64,000 nt of DNA from Neiella litorisoli (GCF_014773395.1 NZ_JACXAF010000018.1:1-64000); one strand, 5' to 3'; positions 26,399 to 36,821 are shown, numbered from the stretch's first letter. Translations and numbers: made by a program. The notes: generated from the sequence alone by a model not told the origin.

Positions 26399-27535
26399 AT
26401 GAAAAATTATCCCTCTCATTTAAGAGCTCTCGCATTGCTCGTCGTTTCCAGTTTTGTAATCAGTTGTACCGATGCGCCACCGCCTGCGCCCCCTGCACCA
26501 AAAATCGAATACCATACCATTAGCTTAAAGCCACTTAATCCTGCCGTTGAATTTGTTGGCCGTACCGTAGCTTCTGAGGATGTATCAATCAAAGCTCGAG
26601 TCAGCGGTCAGCTGCTGGCCCGCCACTTTAACGATGGCGCCCAAGTCGAACAAAACCAGCTTCTGTTTGAAATTGATCCTGCTTCGTATACCGCCGAGCT
26701 GAACCGTCAGAAAGCGGCACTGTCGCAAGCGAAAAGCGCTTATGAAGTGGCCTCATTGCAATACTCCAGAGGCAAGCAACTGAATGAGAAAAAGTTACTG
26801 TCTGATATGGACATGGATGAGCTAACCTCACGCATGTTGCAAGCCAAAGCCTCGGTAGAAGGGGCCGAATCGGCTGTTGAAGTCGCCGAATTAAACTTGG
26901 AATACACCAAAGTATACGCGCCAGTGGCAGGCCGCATGAGTAAGTCGGAAGTCTTTATTGGCGATCTCATCACCCCCGAGCGACAAATGGCCAGCTTAGT
27001 GCAAGTCGACCCCATGTGGATTGATTTTCAGGTCTCTGAGCGTAGCGTATTAAATGCGCGTCAGAAGCTGCGAGAAAACGGTGCCGATTCGCTCGACCAG
27101 TTAGACATCAGCTTGCGTCTGCCGAACAACACCGTCTTCGACCAAAAGGGCCGCATCAATGCCTCAGAAAACCGTATTGACCAAGCTACAGGTACCATTT
27201 CGATCCGCGCCATCTTTCCCAACCCAGATCAAATTCTGATCCCCGGCATGTACGTCACCCTGATTATCGAGGGCGTTAAGCCGGTTCAAGCCGTGCTCAT
27301 TGAGCAGCGGGCAATTTCTCAGGATCAGCAAGGCCATTTTGTCATGGTGGTAAAAGACGACAACACCGTCGAGAAGCGCATCATCAAAGTGGGCAATCAG
27401 CAAGGCATCTATTGGCATGTTGAAGAGGGTTTAAGTGCCGGCGAGCGAGTTGTGATCAACGGCTTGCAGCGCATTCGTCCGGGCATCACTGTCGATCCTG
27501 TTGAAGTATCTGCCGTTCCATTTGAAAGCAACTAA
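26399..27535 (+). CDS. RND efflux periplasmic adaptor lipoprotein (AcrA/MexA type)
   Basis: The protein of about 378 aa has a lipoprotein signal (lipobox VISC), a Pro-rich linker, and then the adaptor domains in order: barrel-sandwich half (VSIKARVSGQLL), alpha-hairpin, second lipoyl half (YAPVAGRMS), beta-barrel and membrane-proximal domain. It links the inner-membrane pump to an outer-membrane channel. AAGGA lies 8 nt before the chosen ATG. It is followed after 18 nt by the RND pump gene. No TolC-type gene or local regulator is adjacent. Confidence 0.93.
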   Translation: MKNYPSHLRALALLVVSSFVISCTDAPPPAPPAPKIEYHTISLKPLNPAVEFVGRTVASEDVSIKARVSGQLLARHFNDGAQVEQNQLLFEIDPASYTAELNRQKAALSQAKSAYEVASLQYSRGKQLNEKKLLSDMDMDELTSRMLQAKASVEGAESAVEVAELNLEYTKVYAPVAGRMSKSEVFIGDLITPERQMASLVQVDPMWIDFQVSERSVLNARQKLRENGADSLDQLDISLRLPNNTVFDQKGRINASENRIDQATGTISIRAIFPNPDQILIPGMYVTLIIEGVKPVQAVLIEQRAISQDQQGHFVMVVKDDNTVEKRIIKVGNQQGIYWHVEEGLSAGERVVINGLQRIRPGITVDPVEVSAVPFESN

Positions 27536-27553
27536 CAACAAAGGTGACGAACA

Positions 27554-30500
27554 ATGATCAGTAAGTTCTTTGTCAATCGCCCCAAGTTTGCTTTTGTCAT
27601 TTCGATCGTCCTGACCATCATGGGGTTAATTGCCATTCCGGTATTGCCGGTGGCTGAATTCCCAGAAATCGCGCCGCCGCAGGTGGCCGTCAGCACATCT
27701 TACCCCGGCGCCAACGCCGTTGTGGTACAGGACACCATTGCCAAAATTATCGAATCGGAAGTGAACGGCGTCGAAGACATGATTTACATGTCTTCGAAAT
27801 CAGCCAACGATGGTAGTTACAGCCTGACCGTGACGTTTGAAGTGGGCACCGATGCCGATATGGCGCAGGTCAATGTCCAGAACAGGGTACAGCAAGCCAT
27901 GCCGAAACTTCCCGAGGAAGTCGCGCGGCAAGGTATTAAGGTCAATAAGAAAAGCTCGAGCATGTTGATGATCATCAACTTGGTCACCGAGAAAGATAAA
28001 TTTGATTCGCTGTTTCTAACCAATTACGCCGGCATCAATATCGTCGATAACCTGACTCGGGTAACTGGGGTTTCTGAAGTGAGCGTCATCGGCGCCATGG
28101 ACTACGCTATCCGCGTCTGGTTAAACCCCGACCGAATGGCGGCTTTGAACATCACCACATCCGATGTCTCCAACTCGCTACGCGAACAAAACATTCAGGT
28201 TGCTGCCGGCCGAATTGGTGCCGCTCCGGTGCCGCGCGATCAGCAGTTCCAATATACCCTGTCGACCCAAGGCCGATTATCGTCAGTAAAAGAATTTGAA
28301 CAAGTTATTCTGCGAACCAATCGCGATGGCTCGACCGTATCTTTAGGTGACATCGCCCGCATTGAACTTGGCTCCCAAACCTACGATGCCGAAGGTAAGC
28401 TCAACAACGAGCCAAGTGCACTGCTAGCCATTTATCAAATGAGCGATGCCAACGCATTGGATGTAGCCGATGGCATCTATCAGGAAATGGACCGTTTGTC
28501 GCAAGCATTTCCCGATGGCATGGATTACAAAATTCTCTACGACACCACTGAATTCGTAAAGACATCCATTAACGAAGTGGTAACGACGCTATTTATCTCG
28601 GTGGCATTAGTAGTCCTTGTGGTGTTCATCTTCTTGCAAGATGTGCGCTCCACCTTGATTCCGGCAATTGCCATTCCGGTGTCGCTGATTGGTACATTTG
28701 TATTCCTGCTAGCGGCGGATATGACCATCAATACGGTGTCATTATTCGCCCTCATCCTAGCCATTGGTATTGTTGTGGATGATGCCATTTTGGTGGTGGA
28801 AAACGTCAGCCGAATCATGGCTGAAGAAGGGCTACCTGCACCAGAGGCGACCATCAAAGCCATGGCCGAAGTGTCTGGCCCAATTATCGCAACCACCTTG
28901 GTATTGCTTGCGGTATTTGCGCCAACGGCGGTCATGCCTGGTATTACCGGACAAATGTATGCCCAGTTTTCGGTGACCATTTGTATTTCAGTGATTATTT
29001 CATCGATCAATGCACTGACCCTGAGCCCTGCACTTTGCGCCTCGTTACTGAAAGCGCCGAAGCAGAAGAACACTGGCTTCCATGGTTTATTCAACAAATA
29101 CTTTGGCATCCTGACCGAGAAATACACCGGCTTAGTGCGCCAAGTACTGGGCAAGTTCTTGCTAGTCGGGATCTGCTATCTCGCCATCATTGGCTGCACA
29201 GCTTGGCTGGGCTCCTCATTACCGACCGGTTTTGTGCCACAAGAAGACAAAAAAGCCTTCATGGTGGATGTTCAATTGCCTGACGGTTCATCAATCAACC
29301 GCACCGATGAGGTGATGGAAGAAATGGTCAATATGGTGCTATCAGAGCCTGGTGTCGAGAACGTCATTCATGCCTCTGGTTTTAGTATTCTGACCAACGC
29401 CATTGCCTCCAATGCTGGCTTAATCGTTGTGAGCTTAAGTGAGTGGGAGGAGCGCCTTGATCCCAACATGCATGAGCAGCAAATCCTCCGGCGGGTGCAA
29501 GCCAAACTCAATACCATTGCCGAAGCTCGAGCGGTGGGCTTCTCGCTACCACCAATCTCGGGCGTAGGTAACGTTGGTGGCGTTGAGTTCGTGCTGCAAG
29601 ATTTGCAGGGCCGCGGCGCTGCCGAATTATCGAATGTGATGACTGGCTTTATCATGGCCGCCAATGCGCAGCCTGAGATTGGTGTTGCCTTTAGTAATTT
29701 CCGCGCCGATGTACCGCAGCTTTACGTTGATGTTGACCGCCGTAAAGCGAAAGTCCAAGGGGTGCCGCTATCAGAGATCTTCGGCACATTGTCGACTTTC
29801 CTCGGTTCGGCCTACGTCAATGACTTTAACCTGTTTGGTAAAGTGTTCCGGGTGATGACCCAAGCAGAAGCCGAGTTTCGCGATGATCCACGAGACATCC
29901 AACGCTTCTATGTGCGCACCGGCAACGGCGAAATGGTACCACTCAGCACATTAGTCCAAGTTCAGCCTAAACTGGGGCCAGAAGTACTCGATCAATACAA
30001 CTTGTATCCATCGGTCACCATCAACGCGCTGCCAGCCCCAGGCTACAGCTCTGGTGAGGCCATCCAAGCATTAAGTCGCGCGGCCGCTGAATCGCTGCCT
30101 TCGGGCTATAGCTTTGAGTGGACCGGGCAAACCTATCAGGAATTGAAAGCAGGCAACTTAGCCATGGTTATTTTTGCCTTGGCGATTGTCTTTACTTACT
30201 TGTTCTTGGTTGCTCAATACGAAAGCTGGACCATTCCGTTGGCCGTTATGCTGGCTGTACCACTGGCCGTCATGGGCGCCTTCCTCAATGTTTGGTTTGC
30301 CAGCTCGGACGTCAACCTCTACACCCAAATTGGTTTGGTCTTGCTGATCGGTTTGGCCAGTAAGAACGCCATTCTGATTGTCGAGTTTGCCAAGGTCTTG
30401 CGTGAAAACGACAAGCTACCGATTCTAGAGGCAGCGGCAAAAGCAGCTCGGCTCCGTTTCCGTGCCGTACTGATGACGGCAATTTCCTTTATTTTCGGAA

Positions 30501-30682
30501 TATTCCCATTGGTGGTGGCTGTCGGCGCCGGTGCTTCGAGCCGCAACTCACTAGGTTACGCGGTGTTTGGTGGCATGTTGGTCGCCACATTAGTTGGCAC
30601 CTTAATCGTGCCGGTATTTTTCGCTATGTTGCAAACCATGCGAGAAAAGGTCAAAGGCAACACCAGCACAGAATCAGCTTAA
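27554..30682 (+). CDS. RND multidrug efflux transporter, HAE1 family (AcrB type)
   Basis: This 1042-aa protein has 12 predicted membrane helices with two large periplasmic loops, the AcrB layout. The proton-relay aspartate pair is present in TM4 ([14 protein letters not shown]), and the second repeat has [17 protein letters not shown]1 pumps export drugs, bile acids, dyes or solvents using the proton gradient. A good ribosome site (AAGGTGA) precedes the ATG. It ends at a terminator, so the operon is adaptor plus pump only. The substrate range is unknown. Confidence 0.95.
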   Translation: MISKFFVNRPKFAFVISIVLTIMGLIAIPVLPVAEFPEIAPPQVAVSTSYPGANAVVVQDTIAKIIESEVNGVEDMIYMSSKSANDGSYSLTVTFEVGTDADMAQVNVQNRVQQAMPKLPEEVARQGIKVNKKSSSMLMIINLVTEKDKFDSLFLTNYAGINIVDNLTRVTGVSEVSVIGAMDYAIRVWLNPDRMAALNITTSDVSNSLREQNIQVAAGRIGAAPVPRDQQFQYTLSTQGRLSSVKEFEQVILRTNRDGSTVSLGDIARIELGSQTYDAEGKLNNEPSALLAIYQMSDANALDVADGIYQEMDRLSQAFPDGMDYKILYDTTEFVKTSINEVVTTLFISVALVVLVVFIFLQDVRSTLIPAIAIPVSLIGTFVFLLAADMTINTVSLFALILAIGIVVDDAILVVENVSRIMAEEGLPAPEATIKAMAEVSGPIIATTLVLLAVFAPTAVMPGITGQMYAQFSVTICISVIISSINALTLSPALCASLLKAPKQKNTGFHGLFNKYFGILTEKYTGLVRQVLGKFLLVGICYLAIIGCTAWLGSSLPTGFVPQEDKKAFMVDVQLPDGSSINRTDEVMEEMVNMVLSEPGVENVIHASGFSILTNAIASNAGLIVVSLSEWEERLDPNMHEQQILRRVQAKLNTIAEARAVGFSLPPISGVGNVGGVEFVLQDLQGRGAAELSNVMTGFIMAANAQPEIGVAFSNFRADVPQLYVDVDRRKAKVQGVPLSEIFGTLSTFLGSAYVNDFNLFGKVFRVMTQAEAEFRDDPRDIQRFYVRTGNGEMVPLSTLVQVQPKLGPEVLDQYNLYPSVTINALPAPGYSSGEAIQALSRAAAESLPSGYSFEWTGQTYQELKAGNLAMVIFALAIVFTYLFLVAQYESWTIPLAVMLAVPLAVMGAFLNVWFASSDVNLYTQIGLVLLIGLASKNAILIVEFAKVLRENDKLPILEAAAKAARLRFRAVLMTAISFIFGIFPLVVAVGAGASSRNSLGYAVFGGMLVATLVGTLIVPVFFAMLQTMREKVKGNTSTESA

Positions 30683-30704
30683 ATCCCATTACGATCCTGC
30701 AACC

Positions 30705-30734
30705 GAATGCCGCCCATTGGCGGCATTCTTTTTT
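30705..30734 (+). terminator. Rho-independent terminator after the RND operon
   Basis: The stem GAATGCCGCC/GGCGGCATTC with a CATT loop is followed by T6. It lies 23 nt past the pump stop. Confidence 0.95.
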
Positions 30735-30777
30735 GCCCTATAAACTGATTGATAAAGAGTCAACACAAGGACGCACC

Positions 30778-31362
30778 ATGTCGACAGCAACTCTGACGAT
30801 CGCCGCTGTAGTCATTGCCGGAATGGTCAATGCCGGAGTAGTAATCACCGCACACGCCGAGCCCCCTAAGCAAACGACCTTAAGAGCAGAAGCGCAGCAG
30901 TTGGTACAACAATTTGGCCAACGGCTAAAACCGCAACTCATTAAAAGTATGCAACAAGGTGGGCCAGTTGAGGCCATCGAAGTGTGCGCGAGTAAAGCGC
31001 CTGCCATCGCCTATCAGCTGAGTCAAAGCTCTGGCTGGCAACTCAAACGCGTCAGTCTAAAAGCGCGAAATCAACAAACCGCTCAACCCGATGAGTGGGA
31101 AACTGAGGTCCTAGAAGCATTTAATCAACAAGCGGCAACAGCAGCGCCGGTAACCCCATTGATAGCGGACCAACTGCAACCGACCCGTTACCGCTTTATG
31201 CAAGCGCAGCCCGTTGAACCACTTTGTTTGCATTGCCACGGTAAAAATCTCACCCCCGACATCAAAGCCAGCCTTAAGCAGCATTACCCCAACGACGTAG
31301 CGACTGGTTATCAGCTCGGCCAGATCCGTGGCGCATTTAGCCTGACCAAGACCTTTGATTAG
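30778..31362 (+). CDS. DUF3365 / Tll0287-like periplasmic haem protein
   Basis: The protein of about 194 aa has a signal peptide (cleavage near AHA-EP). Its globular region matches the Tll0287-like (DUF3365) pattern, with one c-type haem motif, CLHCH, in the C-terminal third. It should be a small periplasmic haem sensor or electron carrier. AAGGA lies 6 nt before the ATG at 30778. The stop overlaps the convergent membrane-anchor gene by 4 nt. No kinase or reductase is adjacent to hint at a partner. Confidence 0.8.
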   Translation: MSTATLTIAAVVIAGMVNAGVVITAHAEPPKQTTLRAEAQQLVQQFGQRLKPQLIKSMQQGGPVEAIEVCASKAPAIAYQLSQSSGWQLKRVSLKARNQQTAQPDEWETEVLEAFNQQAATAAPVTPLIADQLQPTRYRFMQAQPVEPLCLHCHGKNLTPDIKASLKQHYPNDVATGYQLGQIRGAFSLTKTFD

Positions 31363-32150
31363 CGATGGAGGTTGCAGACGGTGAAGTCCTCTGCTGGCAC
31401 TTCAGCGATTTGCCATTGATCACCGTCGGCCCGAACCAGATAGGCGGTTTGCGCAATTTCAAGCAATTGCCAGGATTGCTCCTGCCATTCCAGCGACGGC
31501 CCTGATAACACCGAGCCACGGTCGGCACCATCAGGCAACTCATGCCGGATCACCAGTTCGTCACGTCGAGCCAATTTGTACTGCAAGCAAAAACTAAACT
31601 TCAGCAGTTGTTCTGAATGTTGCCGCTGCGCTTGTTTTTGCGCTTGCTCGAGCTTGTGGCGGGCCACTGATTCTTGCTCTGCTTTTCTCAGCTGTTGCTG
31701 ATGCTGCAATGCCAATTCGGCGGCCAGTTGTTGCTGCTCGGCAGTGTCAGCCGCGGCAATGGGTTGCTCCGCAGGCGGTTGCGACTCGGTCGCAGCTGGT
31801 GCCGCAACTTTTTGCTGCACCGACATCGGCGCAACGGCAGCCAAGCCATCATCAGCAGCGGCAAAAGCTGGCGCTTGGCTGTCTACCACAGGCGAGTCGT
31901 CATGCGGCCGCTGTTGAAGCAAATCAGGCTGCCACAGCCACCAACCGACCACGGCAACGCCAATCACAGACGCTGCTCTTGCCCACATCGGAACCGATGC
32001 CCAATCCCTGCCCTTGCGTAATTGGCTATGGGCCTTTAGCCGCAGCGCTTCATCGACCTCGGCGTTTGGTTCAAGTTGCGCGACCGCTTGTTGATAAGCT
32101 TGTTCCAACTCAGCATCAGTTGGACTATTTGGCTTGGATTCATTTGTCAT
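31359..32150 (-). CDS. Single-pass membrane protein, possible anti-sigma partner
   Basis: I do not recognise a family. The 263-aa protein has a short N-terminal cytoplasmic part, one membrane helix (about residues 58-75, VIGVAVVGWWLW), a long Ala/Gln-rich coiled-coil-like region and a C-terminal domain in the periplasm. Its start lies inside the end of the ECF sigma gene (11-nt overlap), with GGGAG 7 nt upstream, so the two are translationally coupled. This position and topology suggest an anti-sigma factor, but no ZAS zinc motif (HxxxCxxC) is visible. The role is inference. Confidence 0.65.
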   Translation of the reverse strand: MTNESKPNSPTDAELEQAYQQAVAQLEPNAEVDEALRLKAHSQLRKGRDWASVPMWARAASVIGVAVVGWWLWQPDLLQQRPHDDSPVVDSQAPAFAAADDGLAAVAPMSVQQKVAAPAATESQPPAEQPIAAADTAEQQQLAAELALQHQQQLRKAEQESVARHKLEQAQKQAQRQHSEQLLKFSFCLQYKLARRDELVIRHELPDGADRGSVLSGPSLEWQEQSWQLLEIAQTAYLVRADGDQWQIAEVPAEDFTVCNLHR

Positions 32151-32694
32151 GGTGGCGCTCCCAACAACTGCGCAGTTTACTGTAGGACGCTCGAATTCGG
32201 CTTTTCACAGTTTCAAATGTGGCGCCAAGAATGAGGCTGATTTCTTCCACTGCCAGACCTGTTTGTTTCAACATAAAGACATCTCGCTGGGCCTTTGGCA
32301 ATCGCCCAACACACATTAGGATCACATCATTGGTTGCCTGTTGCAGTTGAATGATTTGTGGATCAATGTCATCGCTAATAGGCTCAATATTGCCGTCATC
32401 ATCTGATGTCTGGCTGGGTTGGCGTTGCTGGCGGCGCCAGTAATCGGCAATTTTTCTTCTGGCAATGGTAAACAAATAGCCGCGAAAACTGCCGCAAGGC
32501 ATGTAGTCCGCCGCTTGTTCAATCACCACCATCCAGCATTCCTGAAACACTTCATTGGCAATGGCATCGGGTAATTGTTGTCGAATAAAGCCAAACAAAG
32601 GCTGACGAAAACGCTGATACAAAATATCAAACGCGGCGGCATCGCCGCGCTTGCCATAATCAGTTAACAGTTGGTCGTCATTTCGCAGGGTCAT
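32140..32694 (-). CDS. ECF-type RNA polymerase sigma factor
   Basis: The 184-aa protein has sigma region 2 (FDILYQRFRQPLFGFI and SFRGYLFTIARRKIADYWRR) and region 4 (LPKAQRDVFMLKQTGLAVEEIS plus a helix-turn-helix). It lacks regions 1 and 3, as ECF sigmas do. It would direct polymerase to a small stress or envelope regulon. Its start overlaps the end of the VWA gene by 17 nt, and its end overlaps the membrane-anchor gene by 11 nt. The chain VWA lipoprotein, sigma, membrane protein suggests one signalling unit. Confidence 0.92.
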   Translation of the reverse strand: MTLRNDDQLLTDYGKRGDAAAFDILYQRFRQPLFGFIRQQLPDAIANEVFQECWMVVIEQAADYMPCGSFRGYLFTIARRKIADYWRRQQRQPSQTSDDDGNIEPISDDIDPQIIQLQQATNDVILMCVGRLPKAQRDVFMLKQTGLAVEEISLILGATFETVKSRIRASYSKLRSCWERHHDK

Positions 32695-34498
32695 TCAGGG
32701 CTCTTTCTATCACTACGCCAGGACGCGCAGGCTTCGTGTTCATAGTCTGGGTTAACTGTGGTTGATCGCCAACTTGTTCACCAGTTTGTTGGCTCAAACT
32801 TTGAGCTAGTCGTAATAAGCGAACAAATTCAGCACGATAGCCAAATGGATCGGCGCCTTTTCCGGCATTGGCCAATGTAATCAGCTCAGCATAATCGAAA
32901 TTGGCGAGATAGTCGTTATTTCGCAATTTTTGACCAAAAGCAGCCACGGCAATGGCAAACTGGTCATCACTCGATAAGTCTTGCGCTGCTACTGGCTGCT
33001 GCTCAATGCGGATCCGTTGCAATTGCGATGGTTGTTGCTGGGCCAGTTTGTAGCGCACTCGTAATTCAGCCAAATCGGCACCTTGCGAGCGTTGGCGATT
33101 ATCGGATTGAAAGACCAAAGGCTCGATTCTGGACGGCGAACCAACCAAAGTCAGTTCGTATAAGGCTGTGACCGAATGACCGGCACCAATGTCGCCAGCG
33201 TCCTTGCGATCTTCATTAAAATCTTCTCGGTTCAACGCTCGATTTTCATAACCAATCAAGCGATACTCCGCCACCACCGCCGGATTAAATTCAATCTGCA
33301 ATTTGACGTCATGAGCAACCACTTGCAAAGAGCTGCCGAGCTGATCAACCAGAATTTTCTGGGCTTCGTGCAAGGTATCAATATAACCAGCCATGCCATT
33401 TCCCAAGTCGGCCAATTGCTCCATCAGATGATCGTTATAATTGCCCTGACCAAAACCCAGCGTCGAAAACTGCACGCCATGCTGTCGTTTGGTTTTAATG
33501 AGTTGTTTTAACTCATCAATATCAGTGATCCCGACATTCAGATCACCATCAGAGAGCAACATAATTTGATTAATGCCTTGGTCAATCATGTGCTGCTGCG
33601 CTTGTTGATAGGCCAGCTGGATGCCGGCACTACCGTGAGTCGAGCCACCTGCTTGCAATCCCGCGATGGCTCTTTCGATGGTGGTCCGCTCACTCACAGG
33701 TGTACTGGCCAGTGCCACCTCAGCGCCTCCTGCATAGGTGACGATGGCAATGCGATCCTCGGCTCGCAATTGGCTCAGCAATAAACTCAGCGACTGTTTC
33801 ACCAACGGCAACTTATTGGCGGCTCTCATCGAGCCAGAAACATCCACCAGCATCACGAGGTTAGCATTGGGCCGTGCGCTGCTATCTGGCTGAAAGCTAT
33901 TGATGCCAATACGCAGCAAATGACGGTTGTGATCCCACGGCGCCGTTGTCAGCAAGGTATCGATGTTGATCGGCTCAGCTGCGCTGGCTGCTTGCGGGTA
34001 GTCGTAGCGAAAATAGTTCAGCATTTCTTCAACCCGAACAGCATCGGTGGGAGGCAGTCGGCCTCCCTCAAGCCAATGCCTTACATTGGCATAGCTGGCC
34101 GTATCAACATCAGCACTAAAAGTCGACACCGGCTCCTCAGCGACTAGTTTCACCGAGTTGTCGGTTAGCTTTTGATAGTTGTTACCGTGAACCGCAGCAA
34201 TGTACCCACTGCTATCTGCCGCGATGCCTGCGCTTAACACCATCGGTTGGGGCGCGACCATTCGCTTAGAGGACTGCTTAATAGCCTGATCCTGCTGATA
34301 TTGTTCCGCCGCCATTTCTGCCGGAGGGGGCAGCGTCGCAGCAATCACTGCCACTTGCTCGGCAGGCGGCGTTGGCGCCGCTTGTTGCGCGGCTTGATTA
34401 TCACCCGCAGTCTTGGTTTGACTGCAGGCCGATAACGCGAAAACCAGACAACTGGTGGCAAAGAAATAGTTAGGGCGCTTGAGTTGATGACTAAACAT
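32678..34498 (-). CDS. von Willebrand factor A domain lipoprotein (YfbK type)
   Basis: The protein of about 606 aa has a lipoprotein signal (lipobox LSAC) and a Gln/Ala/Pro-rich linker. A conserved N-terminal YfbK region (STFSADVDTASYANVR) is followed by a VWA domain with an intact MIDAS (DVSGSM) and a DUF3520-like C-terminus. Such proteins bind a metal through the MIDAS and mediate protein contacts in the envelope; no enzymatic role is known. GAGGA lies 7 nt before the chosen ATG. It is the first gene of the overlapping operon with the ECF sigma factor, so it may sense or be controlled by envelope state. Confidence 0.9.
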   Translation of the reverse strand: MFSHQLKRPNYFFATSCLVFALSACSQTKTAGDNQAAQQAAPTPPAEQVAVIAATLPPPAEMAAEQYQQDQAIKQSSKRMVAPQPMVLSAGIAADSSGYIAAVHGNNYQKLTDNSVKLVAEEPVSTFSADVDTASYANVRHWLEGGRLPPTDAVRVEEMLNYFRYDYPQAASAAEPINIDTLLTTAPWDHNRHLLRIGINSFQPDSSARPNANLVMLVDVSGSMRAANKLPLVKQSLSLLLSQLRAEDRIAIVTYAGGAEVALASTPVSERTTIERAIAGLQAGGSTHGSAGIQLAYQQAQQHMIDQGINQIMLLSDGDLNVGITDIDELKQLIKTKRQHGVQFSTLGFGQGNYNDHLMEQLADLGNGMAGYIDTLHEAQKILVDQLGSSLQVVAHDVKLQIEFNPAVVAEYRLIGYENRALNREDFNEDRKDAGDIGAGHSVTALYELTLVGSPSRIEPLVFQSDNRQRSQGADLAELRVRYKLAQQQPSQLQRIRIEQQPVAAQDLSSDDQFAIAVAAFGQKLRNNDYLANFDYAELITLANAGKGADPFGYRAEFVRLLRLAQSLSQQTGEQVGDQPQLTQTMNTKPARPGVVIERALNDPAK

Positions 34499-34575
34499 CG
34501 GGATTTCCTCGTGTGAAAACATGAATCACAGAGGTAATCGCTGCTCAGGCAAAAACGAGGCAAACTTTTTTAAAT

Positions 34576-34965
34576 TTATTTATATACGGGGGCGAGATTG
34601 GCGAAACGTGACTTGGCGCGCCAGAGGAACAGCGACACCGAGCAGGCAATAATGAGCAGCAGTAACCGTACCCACCAAAGTGGCACCAGATAGGCGCTAA
34701 CTGCCATGGTGGGCCACATCACCAACATCGCCAACCAAAATGCTTTGGGGCTGACTGCACGATGCTCCTGATAATGACGAAGCGACTTGCCAAACACCGG
34801 GTGATTGATGAGCCAAGCGTGTAATTTGGGTGACGCTTTGACACTCAGAGCCGCCGCAGCCAACAGAAATGGCGTAGTCGGTAACAGCGGTAAAAAGGCA
34901 CCAAGGATCCCCAAACCGACACAAATCAGCGCGAGCAGGTGCATGAGTAAGTATTTAATCCGCAT
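34576..34965 (-). CDS. YbaN/DUF454 family inner-membrane protein
   Basis: The 129-aa protein has three or four membrane helices and the family motif LGAFLPLLPTTPFLLAAA near the N-terminus, then HPVFGKSLRHYQEHRAV, as in E. coli YbaN. The function of the family is not known. The start has no strong ribosome site. It lies upstream of the VWA operon on the same strand with 77 nt between, so it may be separate. Confidence 0.85.
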   Translation of the reverse strand: MRIKYLLMHLLALICVGLGILGAFLPLLPTTPFLLAAAALSVKASPKLHAWLINHPVFGKSLRHYQEHRAVSPKAFWLAMLVMWPTMAVSAYLVPLWWVRLLLLIIACSVSLFLWRAKSRFANLAPVYK

Positions 34966-35094
34966 GGGCTCATGTTAGATCCGGCCATCAAGCCGGTGCA
35001 ACCTTGATTTGCTCGGCGCTACCACCCAAGCTTTGATTAGCTTACACTCTGCGGCTGTCAGCACAGGTTTTCATCGATTCAGACAGGTCTTGCT

Positions 35095-36048
35095 TTGGTT
35101 CAACGCGATTTCGACCCCGGTTACGGTTACACAAAATCTCAGTTACTTGCAGTGCCAGCGCCGCAAGAGCCCGATGGTTTTGTCGATTTCTGGCAGCAAC
35201 GCTACGCGCGCGTCAGCAATCTCGCACTCGACTACAAAGTAAAAGACACAGGACGCAGCGCCGACGGTTTTAAAATCTATCGCTATAAATTCACTTCAAC
35301 CCGCGACGCAGTGATCCGAGGCTGGATGCTGGTGCCAATCGAGTCGCCGATTCGTCGGGGCTTTATTATCGGCCATGGCTATGGCGGTTGTGACGGTCCC
35401 CAGTCTCACTTGCCCTTTGCCGACGCAGTGATGATGTTTCCTAGCTTTCGCGGTTTAGGGCAAAGCCCTCACCCGCGCATTTCATCGCAACCCCATTGGC
35501 ACGTATTGCATAATATTCAAGATGTGAATCGTTATGTCATTGGCAGTTGTGTGGATGATTTATGGCTCAACACGTCTTTAATACTGAAGCTGTTTCCAGA
35601 GCTAGCGGGCAAATTGGGTTATATGGGAATTAGCTTCTCCGGCGGTATTGGTGCCCTCGCCCTGCCTTGGGATAACCGCATTAAAAAAGCCCACGTCAAT
35701 GTGCCAACATTTGGTAACTATCAGGTCCGGCTGCAATTGCCAACACTGGGCAGTGGTTTTAGCGTGCAACGCTTTCATAAGCGTCATCCAGATGTCACAC
35801 AAAAAACACTTTCTTTTCATGATGCTGCCATCGCAGCGAAATATATCCGTGCTCCAATGCACTTTGCTTGTGCAAAAAATGACCCCGTTGTCGCACCACC
35901 GGGGCAATTTGCCATTTACAACGCAGTACCCAGTCCTAAGCAGCTATACTGGTTAAGCCACGGCCACGCTGAGTATCCGCAACAACAAAAGGAAAATCAG
36001 GAGCTGTTGGCACAGCTAATGCATTTTTTCAGCGATTTGTCATCGTAA
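35095..36048 (+). CDS. Acetyl xylan esterase-like alpha/beta hydrolase (AXE1/CE7 type)
   Basis: The 317-aa protein resembles the AXE1 (cephalosporin-C deacetylase) family: an N-terminal FDPGYGYT segment, a strand then GHGYGG, a nucleophile elbow in GISFSGG, an Asp in CAKNDPVV and a His in SHGHAEYP. Family members remove acetyl groups from xylo-oligosaccharides and related sugars in the cytoplasm, and no signal peptide is visible here. The start is TTG with AGG 7 nt upstream, so it is less certain. A second alpha/beta hydrolase gene follows after 20 nt, suggesting an operon. Confidence 0.8.
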   Translation: MVQRDFDPGYGYTKSQLLAVPAPQEPDGFVDFWQQRYARVSNLALDYKVKDTGRSADGFKIYRYKFTSTRDAVIRGWMLVPIESPIRRGFIIGHGYGGCDGPQSHLPFADAVMMFPSFRGLGQSPHPRISSQPHWHVLHNIQDVNRYVIGSCVDDLWLNTSLILKLFPELAGKLGYMGISFSGGIGALALPWDNRIKKAHVNVPTFGNYQVRLQLPTLGSGFSVQRFHKRHPDVTQKTLSFHDAAIAAKYIRAPMHFACAKNDPVVAPPGQFAIYNAVPSPKQLYWLSHGHAEYPQQQKENQELLAQLMHFFSDLSS

Positions 36049-36068
36049 CCAGACTAGGCTAGGAGCCA

Positions 36069-36797
36069 ATGAAAAGGGAATATCATAAATGGTGGAGTGA
36101 CCGACTTGGCCGTGACATGGAATTGTTAGTATTCGGCCACAGCGGTGATCGCATGTTGGTTTTTCCAACTCGCTATGCGCGTTTTTATGAATATGAAAAT
36201 ATGCGCATGATCGAAGCAATTCGCAGCAAAATTGACTCAGGACACCTACAAGTGTTCTGCGTTGACTCCATCGACTGTGAATCCTTGTATGCCAATTGGG
36301 CGCATCCGGCTCACCGTATTGGCCGTCATTTGCAGTACGAGCAATACATCCTACAAGAAGTGTTTCCGCTGATGGACTTGCTCAACAGCGGCGGGCGCAC
36401 CATTTCTCATGGTTGCAGCCTTGGCGCCTTTCATGCCGCCAACATGGTGTTTCGTCACCCAGACAAGTTCCAAAAACTGATCGCCTTTTCCGGCCGATAT
36501 GATTTGACCATGGGCGTCGAGTGGTTCACCGATTTATTCAATGGCTATTATGATGACAATATTTACTTCAATACGCCGACTCACTTCCTGCCCAACCTGC
36601 AATGTGAACACAGATTAAAAGCCATTCGCGATACCGACATTACCTTGGTGATTGGCGAACAAGATCCATTCCGCCAAAACAATGAGCATTTAAGCCAGAT
36701 CCTTTGGCAAAAAAGCGTTGCCCATGATTTAAAGTACTGGAGTGAGCGCGCTCATCGCGGATATTACTGGCGAAGAATGGCGCCAATGTTTATTTAG
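36069..36797 (+). CDS. Alpha/beta-fold esterase family protein
   Basis: The 242-aa protein has an esterase-D-like alpha/beta fold. An N-terminal strand pair (ELLVFGHSGDRMLVFPT) is followed by a nucleophile elbow (HGCSLGAFHA), an Asp in VIGEQDPF and a late His in SERAHRGYYW. It has no signal peptide. AGGAG is very close to the ATG. It sits 20 nt after the AXE1-like gene. The substrate is unknown; a short-chain ester is likely. Confidence 0.78.
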   Translation: MKREYHKWWSDRLGRDMELLVFGHSGDRMLVFPTRYARFYEYENMRMIEAIRSKIDSGHLQVFCVDSIDCESLYANWAHPAHRIGRHLQYEQYILQEVFPLMDLLNSGGRTISHGCSLGAFHAANMVFRHPDKFQKLIAFSGRYDLTMGVEWFTDLFNGYYDDNIYFNTPTHFLPNLQCEHRLKAIRDTDITLVIGEQDPFRQNNEHLSQILWQKSVAHDLKYWSERAHRGYYWRRMAPMFI

Positions 36798-36821
36798 GGT
36801 AAAACTTGTTCAGTTTTTTAA

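Noticed and set aside
28537-29154. 205-codon frame opposite the RND pump gene
   Set aside because: Shadow of conserved membrane helices; Ser/Thr/Met-rich as expected from antisense reading.
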